NCBI GenBank assembly: GCA_947502265.1
Contig: CANMZB010000004.1
Span: 62,001 to 126,000, forward strand
Direction: 5' to 3'
Length of the DNA: 64,000 nt
Source: an uncultured Sulfitobacter sp.
GTDB taxonomy: Bacteria; Pseudomonadota; Alphaproteobacteria; Rhodobacterales; Rhodobacteraceae
Shown here: positions 43,533 to 51,701 of the stretch, piece by piece
Position numbering within the stretch: the first letter of the stretch is position 1
Layout: every line of letters begins with the position of its first letter
Translations under genes and position numbers: made by a program
Notes under the pieces: generated by a model
Told to the model about the DNA's origin: nothing
What the model saw: the letters and a program-made list of their open reading frames with translations, nothing else
Database searches by the model: none

Positions 43533-44903
43533 CTAATAGGAGTACGCGTCGTAAATCTTGCTCAGATCACGGTTCCACTCGCCATTGTAGCAATCCATCA
43601 ACTCATCGGCAGGCACCTTTCCGGTCTCGACGCTTTCCTTCAGCGCGTTCAGGAAATGCGTCTCGTCCGGCACCAAGCCACCCGCACCGCTGCGCGCGCG
43701 CGCTTTCAATCCGGCCTCCGACAGCACCAGAACCTCACGCGCCAGCGCATGCATGTTGACACCGTCCACCTCGGCCTGAAGCCCGTCAACCGAGGCCGCA
43801 ACGCGCAGCCCTTCGCGCGTCGCCGCATCCCAGCCCTTAACCAGATCCCACGCACCGTCCAGCGCGTCTTGATCGTACATCAGGCCCACCCAGAACGCAG
43901 GGAGCGCACAAAGCCGCCGCCACGGCCCCCCATCCGCGCCGCGCATCTCGATATATTTTTTCATCCGCGCTTCGGGAAAGGCCGTCGTCAGATGGTCCGC
44001 CCAATCGCTCAGTGTCGCTATTTCTCCGGGCAGCGCAGGCAGCTTGCCGGCTATGAAATCACGAAACGACATGCCCAGCGCGTCAATGTATTTTCCGTCG
44101 CGGTAAACAAAATACATCGGCACATCGAGCGCATATTGCACCCAGCGCTCAAAGCCAAAGCCCTCTTCGAAAATGAAAGGAATCATCCCCGTGCGGGCCG
44201 GATCCAGATCGCGCCACACCCGGCTGCGCCAGCTTTTGTGGCCGTTTGGCTTGCCCTCGAAAAACGGCGAGTTGGCAAAAAGCGCGGTTGCCAGCGGCTG
44301 CAACGCCACCGCCACGCGCATCTTCTGCACCATGTCCGCTTCAGACCCGAAATCAAGGTTCACCTGAACCGTGCAAGTGCGCCGCATCATATCGCGACCC
44401 ATCGTGCCGACTTTGGTCATGTAGTCGTTCATCAGTTTGTAGCGGCCCTTGGGCATCAGATCCATCTGCTCATGGGTCCATTCGGGTGCCGCCCCCAACC
44501 CGATAAAGCCGACACCGATCTCGTCGGCGACATCCTTTACTTCGCGCAGATGCGCGTTCACCTCGTCGCAGGTCTCGTGAATGGTCTCTACTGGCGCGCC
44601 CGACAATTCCAGCTGTCCGCCCGGCTCAAGCGAAACATTCGCGCCGTTCTTTTCCAGCCCGATCAGCTTGCCACCCTCTTCGACAGGGGTCCAATTGTGC
44701 CGGTCGCGCAACCCCTCCAGCATCACCCGGATCGAGCGCGCGCCTTCATAGGGCAGCGGCAGATGCGTATCTGTGCAATAGCCGAACTTCTCGTGTTCGG
44801 TGCCGATGCGCCATTGATCCTTAGGCTTGCAGCCGTCTGCAAGATACTCGGCCAACTGGTCGTGATGTTCGATAGGCCCGCCGCCGGACTGTGGAATGGA
44901 CAT
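43533..44903 (-). CDS. gshA: Glutamate--cysteine ligase, proteobacterial/plant type
   Basis: First step of glutathione synthesis. 456 residues with IGTEHEKFGYCTDTHLPLPY at the N-terminus, NVSLEPGGQLELSGAPVETI (active-site segment), and MGRDMMRRTCTVQVNLDFGS, WSRVWRD-type SWRSRVWRDLDPARTGMIPF and PTYFVYRDGKYI-like VPMYFVYRDGKYIDALGMSF. These belong to the plant/alphaproteobacterial GCL2 class, which is often redox-controlled by a disulfide. Monocistronic in appearance; the DUF805 gene is convergent 15 bases away. Confidence 0.93.
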   Translation of the reverse strand: MSIPQSGGGPIEHHDQLAEYLADGCKPKDQWRIGTEHEKFGYCTDTHLPLPYEGARSIRVMLEGLRDRHNWTPVEEGGKLIGLEKNGANVSLEPGGQLELSGAPVETIHETCDEVNAHLREVKDVADEIGVGFIGLGAAPEWTHEQMDLMPKGRYKLMNDYMTKVGTMGRDMMRRTCTVQVNLDFGSEADMVQKMRVAVALQPLATALFANSPFFEGKPNGHKSWRSRVWRDLDPARTGMIPFIFEEGFGFERWVQYALDVPMYFVYRDGKYIDALGMSFRDFIAGKLPALPGEIATLSDWADHLTTAFPEARMKKYIEMRGADGGPWRRLCALPAFWVGLMYDQDALDGAWDLVKGWDAATREGLRVAASVDGLQAEVDGVNMHALAREVLVLSEAGLKARARSGAGGLVPDETHFLNALKESVETGKVPADELMDCYNGEWNRDLSKIYDAYSY

Positions 44904-44966
44904 ATGGGCGCTCCCGCTTGATCATGTGCACTGTAATCCGCAACCTTGCGGAGAATCCTTGCGCCG

Positions 44967-45494
44967 TCAATGCAGCAGCGCGTGGGCGGGGCGCAAGGGG
45001 GTGCGTTCCCAAATCACCATGACGTGCGCCTTGCCCGATCGCAACTCTGCCAGCATCCGTTCCGTCCGGATCGACGGCAAAGTGACAAATGCGTCAAACA
45101 ATGCCTCCGAACCGGCAGCATTGACCGGAATCATCAAGGGCTCCTGCCCTTTGCAGTCCAGACGCCAGTGCGGCGGGCGCGCCGTCGTATCAAGGCTCAG
45201 CCGTTCCAGATCCGCAAGCGCGACAACACCGCCGGTCAACGGGCCGAAATAGGAAATTTGCCCTTCGTCCACCTGTACAGCGCCCGGACCACCACCCGCC
45301 CCGCGAAACCGCGCCCGCTGGACACCGATCCACGCCAGTGCAACGCCGACAAACATCAACGCCCAACCAGGTATCGCCAAAAGAAGCCCCGGACCCAGCG
45401 TCAACCACAGGCCCAATAGAAACACACCAGATGCTATCAACACCTCGCGCCAGCGCCACAGCGCCGCCTTCGCTTCAGGTCGGAAAAACGTCAT
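44967..45494 (-). CDS. Membrane protein with PH-like cytoplasmic domain
   Basis: 175 residues: WREVLIASGVFLLGLWLTLG and LLLAIPGWALMFVGVALAWI as two hydrophobic segments, then GAVQVDEGQISYFGPLTGGV and ADLERLSLDTTARPPHWRLD. Architecture matches the four PH-like proteins of the pyrB operon (two helices, then a beta domain). It follows rsmE on the same strand with 115 bases between, in which the TTGGCCAA element lies 45 bases before the start codon. The start at 45494 is favoured over one six codons earlier. Function unknown. Confidence 0.72.
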   Translation of the reverse strand: MTFFRPEAKAALWRWREVLIASGVFLLGLWLTLGPGLLLAIPGWALMFVGVALAWIGVQRARFRGAGGGPGAVQVDEGQISYFGPLTGGVVALADLERLSLDTTARPPHWRLDCKGQEPLMIPVNAAGSEALFDAFVTLPSIRTERMLAELRSGKAHVMVIWERTPLRPAHALLH

Positions 45495-45538
45495 CGCTTC
45501 ACCCCCGCACAAACGCCTGAAAGCAGATCACAACCCCC

Positions 45539-45570
45539 GGCTTCATTTGGCCAATTAAACTCAAATCCCG
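45539..45570 (-). repeat. Copy 2 of the TTGGCCAA element
   Basis: Minus strand: GAGTTTAATTGGCCAAATGA then AGCCGGGGG, preceded by CGGGATTT. It begins 39 bases after the rsmE stop and ends 45 bases before the next gene's start. Confidence 0.8.
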
Positions 45571-45609
45571 TAGCCGCAGCATGCGCAAAGCTGACTATTC
45601 CGCACGCCT

Positions 45610-46332
45610 TCACGACCAATCCCCAAAGCGCTGCTGCCAAACTGTAAGCGCCGCCACCGCCGCTGTATCTGCGCGCAAAATGCGGGGCCCCAGCCGCACC
45701 GCGACCGATTGCTCCGATGCCGTCAAACGGCCTCTCTCCCGCTCGGAAAATCCGCCCTCCGGTCCGATGAATATCGCCCACGGCCCCGCCGCACCGAGGA
45801 GCGGCGCAGCCAGCGAGGAGGCCAGCGCCTCGTCACAAAACATGATCCGCCGTGCAGGGTCCCAACCCGAGAGCAGCCGGTCAAAGCGCTCTAGATCGGT
45901 CACCTGCGGCACAAAGGTGCCGCCGCATTGCTCTGCCGCCTCAACGGCATGGGCCTGCAACCGGTCGCGTTGGATGCGGCCTGCGTTGGTGAAATCGGTC
46001 TGCATCGGCACAATCCGTGCGGCGCCCATTTCGGTAGCTTTTTCCACAATAAAATCGGTGCGCGCCTTTTTGATCGGGGCAAAGCACAGCCACAGATCGG
46101 GCGGCATCCGCAACGGCCGCGTCTGTTCGACACAGGCCAACACACCGGCGCGTTTGCCCGCCTGCGCAATTTCGGCCCGCCATTCGCCGTCACGCCCGTT
46201 AAACAACAGGATCTGCCCGCCAACGGTCTGCCGCATCACCCCGAAAAGGTAATGCGCCTGCGCGCGGTCCAAAGGAACCGATTGCCCCTCCCCCAACGGA
46301 TGATCTACATACAGTCTGATTTTTGCGTCCAT
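45610..46332 (-). CDS. rsmE: 16S rRNA (uracil-1498-N3)-methyltransferase
   Basis: SPOUT-class methyltransferase for m3U1498 of 16S rRNA. 240 residues: N-terminal PUA-like part (KIRLYVDHPLGEGQSVPLDR), then the trefoil-knot motifs FIGPEGGFSERER and RLGPRILRADTAAVAALTV. A longer frame opens at a TTG (46350), but the ATG at 46330-46332 fits. The ubiA start lies only 12 bases away on the other strand. Confidence 0.92.
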   Translation of the reverse strand: MDAKIRLYVDHPLGEGQSVPLDRAQAHYLFGVMRQTVGGQILLFNGRDGEWRAEIAQAGKRAGVLACVEQTRPLRMPPDLWLCFAPIKKARTDFIVEKATEMGAARIVPMQTDFTNAGRIQRDRLQAHAVEAAEQCGGTFVPQVTDLERFDRLLSGWDPARRIMFCDEALASSLAAPLLGAAGPWAIFIGPEGGFSERERGRLTASEQSVAVRLGPRILRADTAAVAALTVWQQRFGDWS

Positions 46333-46344
46333 GAGGTTGGATAT

Positions 46345-47319
46345 ATGCAAGACGATGCGCCAGCGCCAGATGAAGACACAAAAGGAGTTGTGGCCGATGC
46401 CTACGCCCGCAACTGGGTGGACCGCTATGCGCCCGCCCCTGCCCGCCCCTATTTGCGGCTTTCGCGCGCGGACCGGCCCATTGGCACATGGCTTTTGCTG
46501 CTGCCATGCTGGTGGGGTCTCAGCCTTGCCATGCTGTTCGACGGGCAGGCTGCATGGTCGGATCTGTGGATTTTTCTAAGCTGCGGCATCGGTGCTTTTC
46601 TGATGCGTGGCGCGGGCTGTACATGGAATGACATCACCGACCGCGACATCGACGCCCAAGTCGCGCGCACCCGCTCGCGGCCCATCCCGTCAGGTCAAGT
46701 CAGCGTGCGCGGCGCCGCGATCTGGATGGTGGTGCAGGCGCTTGTGTCCTTTGCCATCCTGCTGACATTCAATGGGGCCGCCATCCGGCTTGGCGTGCTG
46801 GCCCTGGTGCCGGTCGCTATCTACCCTTTTGCCAAACGGTTCACATGGTGGCCGCAGGTGTTTCTGGGCCTTGCCTTCAACTGGGGCGCGTTGCTGGCAT
46901 GGACCGCCCATACCGGCAGGCTCGATGGGCCGGCGGTGGTGCTGTATCTGGCGGGAATCGCATGGACGCTGTTTTACGACACCATTTATGCCCATCAGGA
47001 CACCGAAGATGACGCGCTTATCGGCGTGAAATCCACCGCACGGCTTTTCGGAGAGGCTTCCTCACAATGGCTGCGCCGCTTTTTGATGGCCACTGTCGGC
47101 CTGATGGGAATCGCCGTGATCTATGCCGGATTGCCGCAGGCCTCCATCCTTGCGCTGGTGATCGCGCTTGCCGGTCCCTGGGCGATGGGCTGGCATATGG
47201 CGTGGCAGCTGCGCGGCCTCGATATTCACAACTCTGCGAAAATGCTGCGATTGTTTCGGGCGAACCGCGATACCGGCATGATCCCGCTGCTGTTTTTCGC
47301 CATTGCCCTGCTGGTGTGA
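46345..47319 (+). CDS. ubiA: 4-hydroxybenzoate polyprenyltransferase
   Basis: Attaches the polyprenyl chain to 4-hydroxybenzoate in ubiquinone synthesis. 324 residues, eight to nine hydrophobic segments, with the two Mg2+-diphosphate motifs GCTWNDITDRDIDAQVARTR (NDxxDxxxD) and FYDTIYAHQDTEDDALIGVK (DxxxD). The ATG at 46345 leaves only 12 bases to the rsmE start, so the promoter must lie inside rsmE or a later codon is used. Substrate chain probably comes from IspB (9.8 kb). Confidence 0.92.
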   Translation: MQDDAPAPDEDTKGVVADAYARNWVDRYAPAPARPYLRLSRADRPIGTWLLLLPCWWGLSLAMLFDGQAAWSDLWIFLSCGIGAFLMRGAGCTWNDITDRDIDAQVARTRSRPIPSGQVSVRGAAIWMVVQALVSFAILLTFNGAAIRLGVLALVPVAIYPFAKRFTWWPQVFLGLAFNWGALLAWTAHTGRLDGPAVVLYLAGIAWTLFYDTIYAHQDTEDDALIGVKSTARLFGEASSQWLRRFLMATVGLMGIAVIYAGLPQASILALVIALAGPWAMGWHMAWQLRGLDIHNSAKMLRLFRANRDTGMIPLLFFAIALLV

Positions 47320-47382
47320 TTGCGCCTGCCTGCGCAGCGGCGTATCACAAGGCCGGAATAACAATCCTTGCCGAAAGAACGC

Positions 47383-49281
47383 ATGCGCCTATCTTCACTG
47401 CTCACCATCTTTCTGACCTTTGCCGCAGCCGCAGTTATCTCGCTGGTTGCGGCCAATTTCTCGGTGCGGCTGATCGAGGAAACCTCCGAAATAAGCGTGC
47501 GCGACGCGCTGGATGACAAAGGCATGACATGGGCCGAAGTCGAGGCGAACGGCCTGAAAGTCTCGATGTCTGGCACCGCCCCCACCGAAGCTGTGCGCTT
47601 TTCAGCCCTCTCAACCGCCGGTGGCGTGGTCGATGCGGCCCGCGTGATCGACGAGATGTCAGTTGCCGCACAAGAAGCCATCGCGCCTCCAAAATTCTCT
47701 GTCGAGATCCTGCGCAACGATAGCGGCTTGTCGGTTATCGGGCTGATTCCCGCGGCAACAGACCGCGACTATGTTGTTTCCCGTTTCAACAGCCTGTCCG
47801 GCAGCACAGGTGTAACAGACCTTCTGGAAACCGCGGATTACCCTGCACCCGATGGCTGGGACCGCGCGCTTGATTTCGCGCTAAGCGCGATGAGCAAACT
47901 GCCCCGCGCCAAAGTGTCGGTCGAGGCAAAGCGCGTTGCGATCACCGCGATCACCGATAGCGCTGTGGCCAAAGCCAGACTGGAGCAGGATCTGCGCCGT
48001 ACGGCCCCATCCGATATCAGGCTGATACTCGACATCGCCGCGCCGCGCCCTGTCATTACCCCTTTCACGACCCGCTTCCAGATCACCGAAGATGGCGCGC
48101 GTTTCGATGCCTGCTCGGCGGATACGGACGCCGCCGCCAACCGCATCCTTGCGGCTGCGGTTGGCGCAGGGGCCGTCAATCCGCGCTGTACCGTCGGCCT
48201 TGGCGTGCCAAGCCCGCGATGGGCGGACGCCGTGACCGCCTCGATCAATGCGCTGACAGAGCTCGGCGCAGGCGCGATCACAATTGCGGATGCCGACATC
48301 ACCCTCGTTGCGAGCGAAGACACCTCACAGGCCGATTTCGACACCGTCATCGGCGAGCTGGAAAGCGCCTTGCCCGATGTGTTCGCCCTTCAGGCCAAGT
48401 TGCCACAAGCACAGGATCTCAACGCAGGTCCGCAGGAATTCACCGCCACACTTAACCCCGAAGGTCAGGTGCAACTGCGTGGCCGCGTCAGCGACGAAGC
48501 CCTGCGCGAGCTGTCCACCAGCTATGCCAAGGCGCGGTTTGGTTCTACAAAGGTCTATACCGCGACGCGCGTCGTTGAAGGCCTGCCTGCGGATTGGACA
48601 ACGCGGGTGCTGGCAGGCATCGAAGCGCTCGGGATGCTCAGCAACGGCGCGCTGCGCGTCGCTCCCGAGACGCTGGACCTCAGCGGCAATACCGGCAATC
48701 CCGACGCCTCCACCAAGATCAGCGCACTTCTGGCCGGAAAGCTGGGCGAAGGCGCGGAATTCAACGTCGACGTAACCTATCTGGAAAAGCTGGACCCCGT
48801 GCTGGGCCTGCCCACACCGGATGAATGCGTGGCCGAAATCACCGCCATCGCAACCAAAGGCAAGATCGTCTTTGAACCCGGCTCGGCCACAATTGACGCG
48901 TCCGCATTGGGCACGATGGACGATATCGCACAGATCATCAAGGAATGCGGCGAGTTGCCGCTTGAAATTCAGGGTTATACAGATAGTCAGGGCCGAGAAG
49001 AGATGAACCTCGCCCTCAGCCAGAGCCGCGCCGAATCGGTGCTGAACGAGTTGCGCGCGCGGCGTGTACTGACCGGCTCGTTCAAGGCTGTCGGCTATGG
49101 CGAGGACAACCCGATTGCCGATAACAAGACCGCAGATGGCCGCGAGGCCAACCGCCGCATCGAATTCCGCCTGATCCAACCGGAGGTCGTGGATGATCCT
49201 GACCAAACAACGCTGGAAAGCCCCGCCGAAGACAGCGATACTCCGGCAACCGAGTCGACTGGAGAAAGCCCCACAGAATGA
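47383..49281 (+). CDS. OmpA-family protein with repeated BON-like domains
   Basis: About 632 residues: N-terminal membrane anchor or uncleaved signal (LLTIFLTFAAAAVISLVAAN), then repeated alpha/beta modules of BON type (for example FSVEILRNDSGLSVIGLIPA and FTATLNPEGQVQLRGRVSDE), and a C-terminal OmpA domain (KIVFEPGSATIDASALGTMD, LEIQGYTDSQG, NRRIEFRL) with the Asp and Arg that bind diaminopimelate of peptidoglycan. A 30-residue acidic tail follows. It probably tethers the inner membrane to the cell wall. Start: ATG at 47383, though a TTG five codons earlier is possible. Four-base overlap with the next gene. Confidence 0.85.
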   Translation: MRLSSLLTIFLTFAAAAVISLVAANFSVRLIEETSEISVRDALDDKGMTWAEVEANGLKVSMSGTAPTEAVRFSALSTAGGVVDAARVIDEMSVAAQEAIAPPKFSVEILRNDSGLSVIGLIPAATDRDYVVSRFNSLSGSTGVTDLLETADYPAPDGWDRALDFALSAMSKLPRAKVSVEAKRVAITAITDSAVAKARLEQDLRRTAPSDIRLILDIAAPRPVITPFTTRFQITEDGARFDACSADTDAAANRILAAAVGAGAVNPRCTVGLGVPSPRWADAVTASINALTELGAGAITIADADITLVASEDTSQADFDTVIGELESALPDVFALQAKLPQAQDLNAGPQEFTATLNPEGQVQLRGRVSDEALRELSTSYAKARFGSTKVYTATRVVEGLPADWTTRVLAGIEALGMLSNGALRVAPETLDLSGNTGNPDASTKISALLAGKLGEGAEFNVDVTYLEKLDPVLGLPTPDECVAEITAIATKGKIVFEPGSATIDASALGTMDDIAQIIKECGELPLEIQGYTDSQGREEMNLALSQSRAESVLNELRARRVLTGSFKAVGYGEDNPIADNKTADGREANRRIEFRLIQPEVVDDPDQTTLESPAEDSDTPATESTGESPTE

Positions 49282-49604
49282 GCCGTTTTGAATTTGTCCT
49301 AGCCACCGCGATCATTCTCTTTGTGGCATTCTGCATGGGGTGGTTCGCAAACTGGCTCCTGCATCGCTTTACCCGCGTTGCAGCCGACGACGTGGCACAG
49401 CTTGACCGGATGAGTCAGGAACTGCACGAAGCAGAGGAAACCCGCGATCAGGCGATCACCTATCTTCAGCAGCGCGAGGCCGAGTTGACCAACCAGCTGT
49501 CGCAAACCGAAGCCGAACTGCGCGCTGCCATGGAAGGCCTGCGCGATGCGCGCCACGAAGCCGAGGAAATGCGCAGCTATATCGAAAGCCAGCGCGCCGG
49601 ATAA
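49278..49604 (+). CDS. Membrane-anchored coiled-coil protein
   Basis: 108 residues: one N-terminal hydrophobic helix (FVLATAIILFVAFCMGWFAN) and a heptad-rich tail from about residue 40 to the end (ELHEAEETRDQAITYLQQRE). No family recognised. Starts in the stop codon of the OmpA-like gene (ATGA), so it is probably made in proportion to it and may span the cytoplasmic side of the same assembly. Confidence 0.75.
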   Translation: MSRFEFVLATAIILFVAFCMGWFANWLLHRFTRVAADDVAQLDRMSQELHEAEETRDQAITYLQQREAELTNQLSQTEAELRAAMEGLRDARHEAEEMRSYIESQRAG

Positions 49605-49663
49605 AGAAAACCCGCGCAGCACAGGCCGCACGGGTCAAAAACCATATCATCAGCGCTGTATTT

Positions 49664-50110
49664 CTACGGCACCGTCAGACAGGCGCATTTTGCATTCTTG
49701 CTGATCTGGTGGGACGTGCTGCCCAACACAAGAGCGCCAAAATCACCAAGCCCGCGGCGTCCGGTCACGATCAGATCGGCCCCGACCGTATCCGCAAGGG
49801 CCAGCAAGTCGCGGGCGGCATCGCCATGTCCGATATGCACCTCGAAATTCGGGATGCCTTCCTCTGCCGCAATTGCCTGCGTCCGCTCGGCCAGCGCTTC
49901 GGCTGCCGCGCGCAGGGCCTCCTGTTGGGCCATGTTCACGCCCACATAAAAGCCCGAAATGGCCTCTGCCGCGTAGGTGACTGTTTCGTCGCGTGGTGTG
50001 TGCGACCCCTGTATTTTGGCATCCAGCTTATTCGCCAGATCACATGCCAACCGCAGCGCGCGTTCCGCCGCATCGGATCCGTCAATACCAACAACTATCG
50101 AATTGATCAT
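49664..50110 (-). CDS. Universal stress protein (UspA family)
   Basis: 148 residues, Rossmann-like: NSIVVGIDGSDAAERALRLA at the N-terminus (DGS) and the ATP-binding motif TGRRGLGDFGALVLGSTSHQ (G-2x-G-9x-G-S), so the ATP-binding subgroup, closing with CACLTVP. Its upstream region carries an FNR-like box and an 11-base direct repeat, so induction on oxygen limitation is plausible. ATG 50108-50110 is chosen over a codon nine residues earlier. Confidence 0.9.
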   Translation of the reverse strand: MINSIVVGIDGSDAAERALRLACDLANKLDAKIQGSHTPRDETVTYAAEAISGFYVGVNMAQQEALRAAAEALAERTQAIAAEEGIPNFEVHIGHGDAARDLLALADTVGADLIVTGRRGLGDFGALVLGSTSHQISKNAKCACLTVP

Positions 50111-50166
50111 ATCCTGTCCTCTTCTGGTGGATACCAAATTTTTACCGCCACAGGCCGTGCAACACG

Positions 50167-50180
50167 TTGATCTGGGTCAA
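50167..50180. promoter_or_regulatory. FNR/FnrL-like box upstream of the universal stress protein gene
   Basis: TTGAT-CTGG-GTCAA matches the Fnr consensus TTGAT-N4-ATCAA at 9 of 10 positions. The centre is about 63 bases before the usp ATG, which allows class II activation with a leader near 20 bases. Confidence 0.55.
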
Positions 50181-50199
50181 AGGCCCTGCATCGGCTGAT

Positions 50200-50226
50200 G
50201 TACGCAGTGTGTACACAGTGTGTACG
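50200..50226. repeat. Tandem 11-base direct repeat upstream of the usp gene
   Basis: GTACGCAGTGT is followed directly by GTACACAGTGT and then GTACG. The period of 11 bases puts the repeats on one face of the helix, as for cooperative regulator binding. It lies between the moaE stop and the FNR-like box. Confidence 0.55.
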
Positions 50227-50239
50227 CCCGTCAATAACG

Positions 50240-50683
50240 CTACCAACGCGTCAGCGCCGCCTCGTCCTCGTCCTTCGAGGCCACCCATTGAGCGCCCGAA
50301 GAAGTCGTCTCGCGCTTCCAGAAAGGCGCCCGCGATTTGAGGTAATCCATCAAAAACGATGCCCCCTCGAACGCATCCTTGCGGTGCGGTGCGGCTGTGG
50401 CCACCATCATGATCATCTCTCCCGGCAGCAAGCGGCCATAGCGATGGATGACCAACACATCCCCCAGACCAAACCGCGTCCGCGCTTCCTGCGCGATGGC
50501 CTGCAACGCCTTTTCGGTCATGCCGGGATAGTGTTCGATCTCCATCGCGTCCAAAGGATCGTCCGGCAGATCGCGCACCAGTCCGGTAAAGGTCACAATC
50601 GCGCCCATGTCCTTGTGACCAGCCGCAAATTCCGCACTCGCCGCACCCAGATCGAAGGGCGCTTCCTGAACAGAAATATGCAT
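50240..50683 (-). CDS. moaE: Molybdopterin synthase catalytic subunit
   Basis: Large subunit of molybdopterin synthase, which inserts dithiolene sulfur into precursor Z with MoaD. 147 residues: AIVTFTGLVRDLPDDPLDAM, MEIEHYPGMTEKALQ, VLVIHRYGRLLPGEMIMMVA and the catalytic HRKDAFEGASFLMDYLKSRA then PFWKRE. Abuts moaD (no gap), within pgsA-moaD-moaE. Confidence 0.95.
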   Translation of the reverse strand: MHISVQEAPFDLGAASAEFAAGHKDMGAIVTFTGLVRDLPDDPLDAMEIEHYPGMTEKALQAIAQEARTRFGLGDVLVIHRYGRLLPGEMIMMVATAAPHRKDAFEGASFLMDYLKSRAPFWKRETTSSGAQWVASKDEDEAALTRW

Positions 50684-50932
50684 TTAGCCCCCCGTCATCG
50701 GCGGAAAGAACGCCACTTCGCGCACCCCTGCAAGGGGCGCGTCAAAATCCGCCAACTTCTGATCCAGCGCCACGCGCAGCGCGCTCAAATCTTCGAATGC
50801 CGCCTCATAACGTTCCTCGCGTGCGCGCAATTGCGCGACCAGTTCATGCACTGTCGTCGCCTGCGTCTCGACCCGTTCGCGCGGCAGTCCGATCCGCTCG
50901 CGCACCCATGCAAAATACAAAACATCCATCAT
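50684..50932 (-). CDS. moaD: Molybdopterin synthase sulfur carrier subunit
   Basis: 82 residues, ubiquitin-like fold ending in the double glycine MTGG that carries the thiocarboxylate. Start MMDVLYFAWVRERIGL; the first ATG overlaps the pgsA stop by four bases (ATGA). PREVAFFPP-type segment REVAFFPPMTGG is the MoaD C-terminus. Confidence 0.92.
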   Translation of the reverse strand: MMDVLYFAWVRERIGLPRERVETQATTVHELVAQLRAREERYEAAFEDLSALRVALDQKLADFDAPLAGVREVAFFPPMTGG

Positions 50933-51594
50933 CGGTTCTCCTTCAGATAAGGCAACGCCTTGGTGAAGTAATCCCAGCCGGTCAATGCCGTCAACGCCGC
51001 CGAAACCCACAACAACGACAATCCCGCACGCCCCGACCATTCCATCGCAAACAGCTTCCAGCCAAGGCCCAGAACGTCTTCCTCCTCGCCATTCAGGATC
51101 GCCTGAATCAGCCCTGCGTCCATGCCGAAAATGCTCATCCCCAGATAATGCTCGAACACGCCCTGCGAAAACAGAACCGCAATCGACGTCATCTGGAATG
51201 TGGTTTTCCACTTGGCAAGCTTCGTCACCTTCAGCGTCCCGGCCGTATCGCCCAGAAACTCCCGAAGGCCCGATACAAACACTTCACGGAACAGAATCAC
51301 AGTGGCCGGCAGCACAAGCCACGGTGACCAGCTTGAAAAGCCGACAATTACCATCAGTGCGATCACCACCATTGCCTTATCGGCAATCGGGTCCAGCATC
51401 GTTCCCAGCTTGGTTTCCTGCTTCCATGCGCGGGCAAGGTAGCCGTCGAACCAGTCGGTCACAGCCGCCGACACAAACAACACCAACGCAAACCAATCCG
51501 CATAAGGCCGGGTGAAATACAGAAACATGACCGCGACAGCGGGCGCTGCGAGCAGGCGCAGGACGGTCAGGATGTTGGGCAAATTCCATCTCAT
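50929..51594 (-). CDS. pgsA: CDP-diacylglycerol--glycerol-3-phosphate 3-phosphatidyltransferase
   Basis: Makes phosphatidylglycerol phosphate at the inner membrane. 221 residues; the CDP-alcohol phosphotransferase motif DGYLARAWKQETKLGTMLDP (D-G-x2-A-R-x8-G-x3-D) continues to IADK, with about five hydrophobic segments. Often placed next to uvrC in proteobacteria, as here; co-transcribed with moaD and moaE downstream. The TTGGCCAA element is 45 bases before its start. Confidence 0.94.
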   Translation of the reverse strand: MRWNLPNILTVLRLLAAPAVAVMFLYFTRPYADWFALVLFVSAAVTDWFDGYLARAWKQETKLGTMLDPIADKAMVVIALMVIVGFSSWSPWLVLPATVILFREVFVSGLREFLGDTAGTLKVTKLAKWKTTFQMTSIAVLFSQGVFEHYLGMSIFGMDAGLIQAILNGEEEDVLGLGWKLFAMEWSGRAGLSLLWVSAALTALTGWDYFTKALPYLKENR

Positions 51595-51638
51595 GCCTGC
51601 ACCCTACACCGCCCGCCGGTCACGGAAAAGCACGAACC

Positions 51639-51670
51639 CCTGCTTCATTTGGCCAATTAAACTCTCCCGT
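51639..51670 (-). repeat. Copy 3 of the TTGGCCAA element
   Basis: Minus strand: GAGTTTAATTGGCCAAATGA then AGCAGGGG, preceded by CGGGA. It begins 31 bases after the uvrC stop and ends 44 to 46 bases before the pgsA start. Confidence 0.8.
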
Positions 51671-51701
51671 CCCCGCCACCCGCGCAATCAACGGCGTAGA
51701 C

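Noticed and set aside
43656-44921. 421-codon plus-strand open frame opposite gshA
   Set aside because: Antisense shadow; gshA on the minus strand has all the ligase motifs.
50200-50226. CRISPR-like direct repeats
   Set aside because: The repeats are 11 bases with no spacers and no cas genes nearby; they look like regulator sites.
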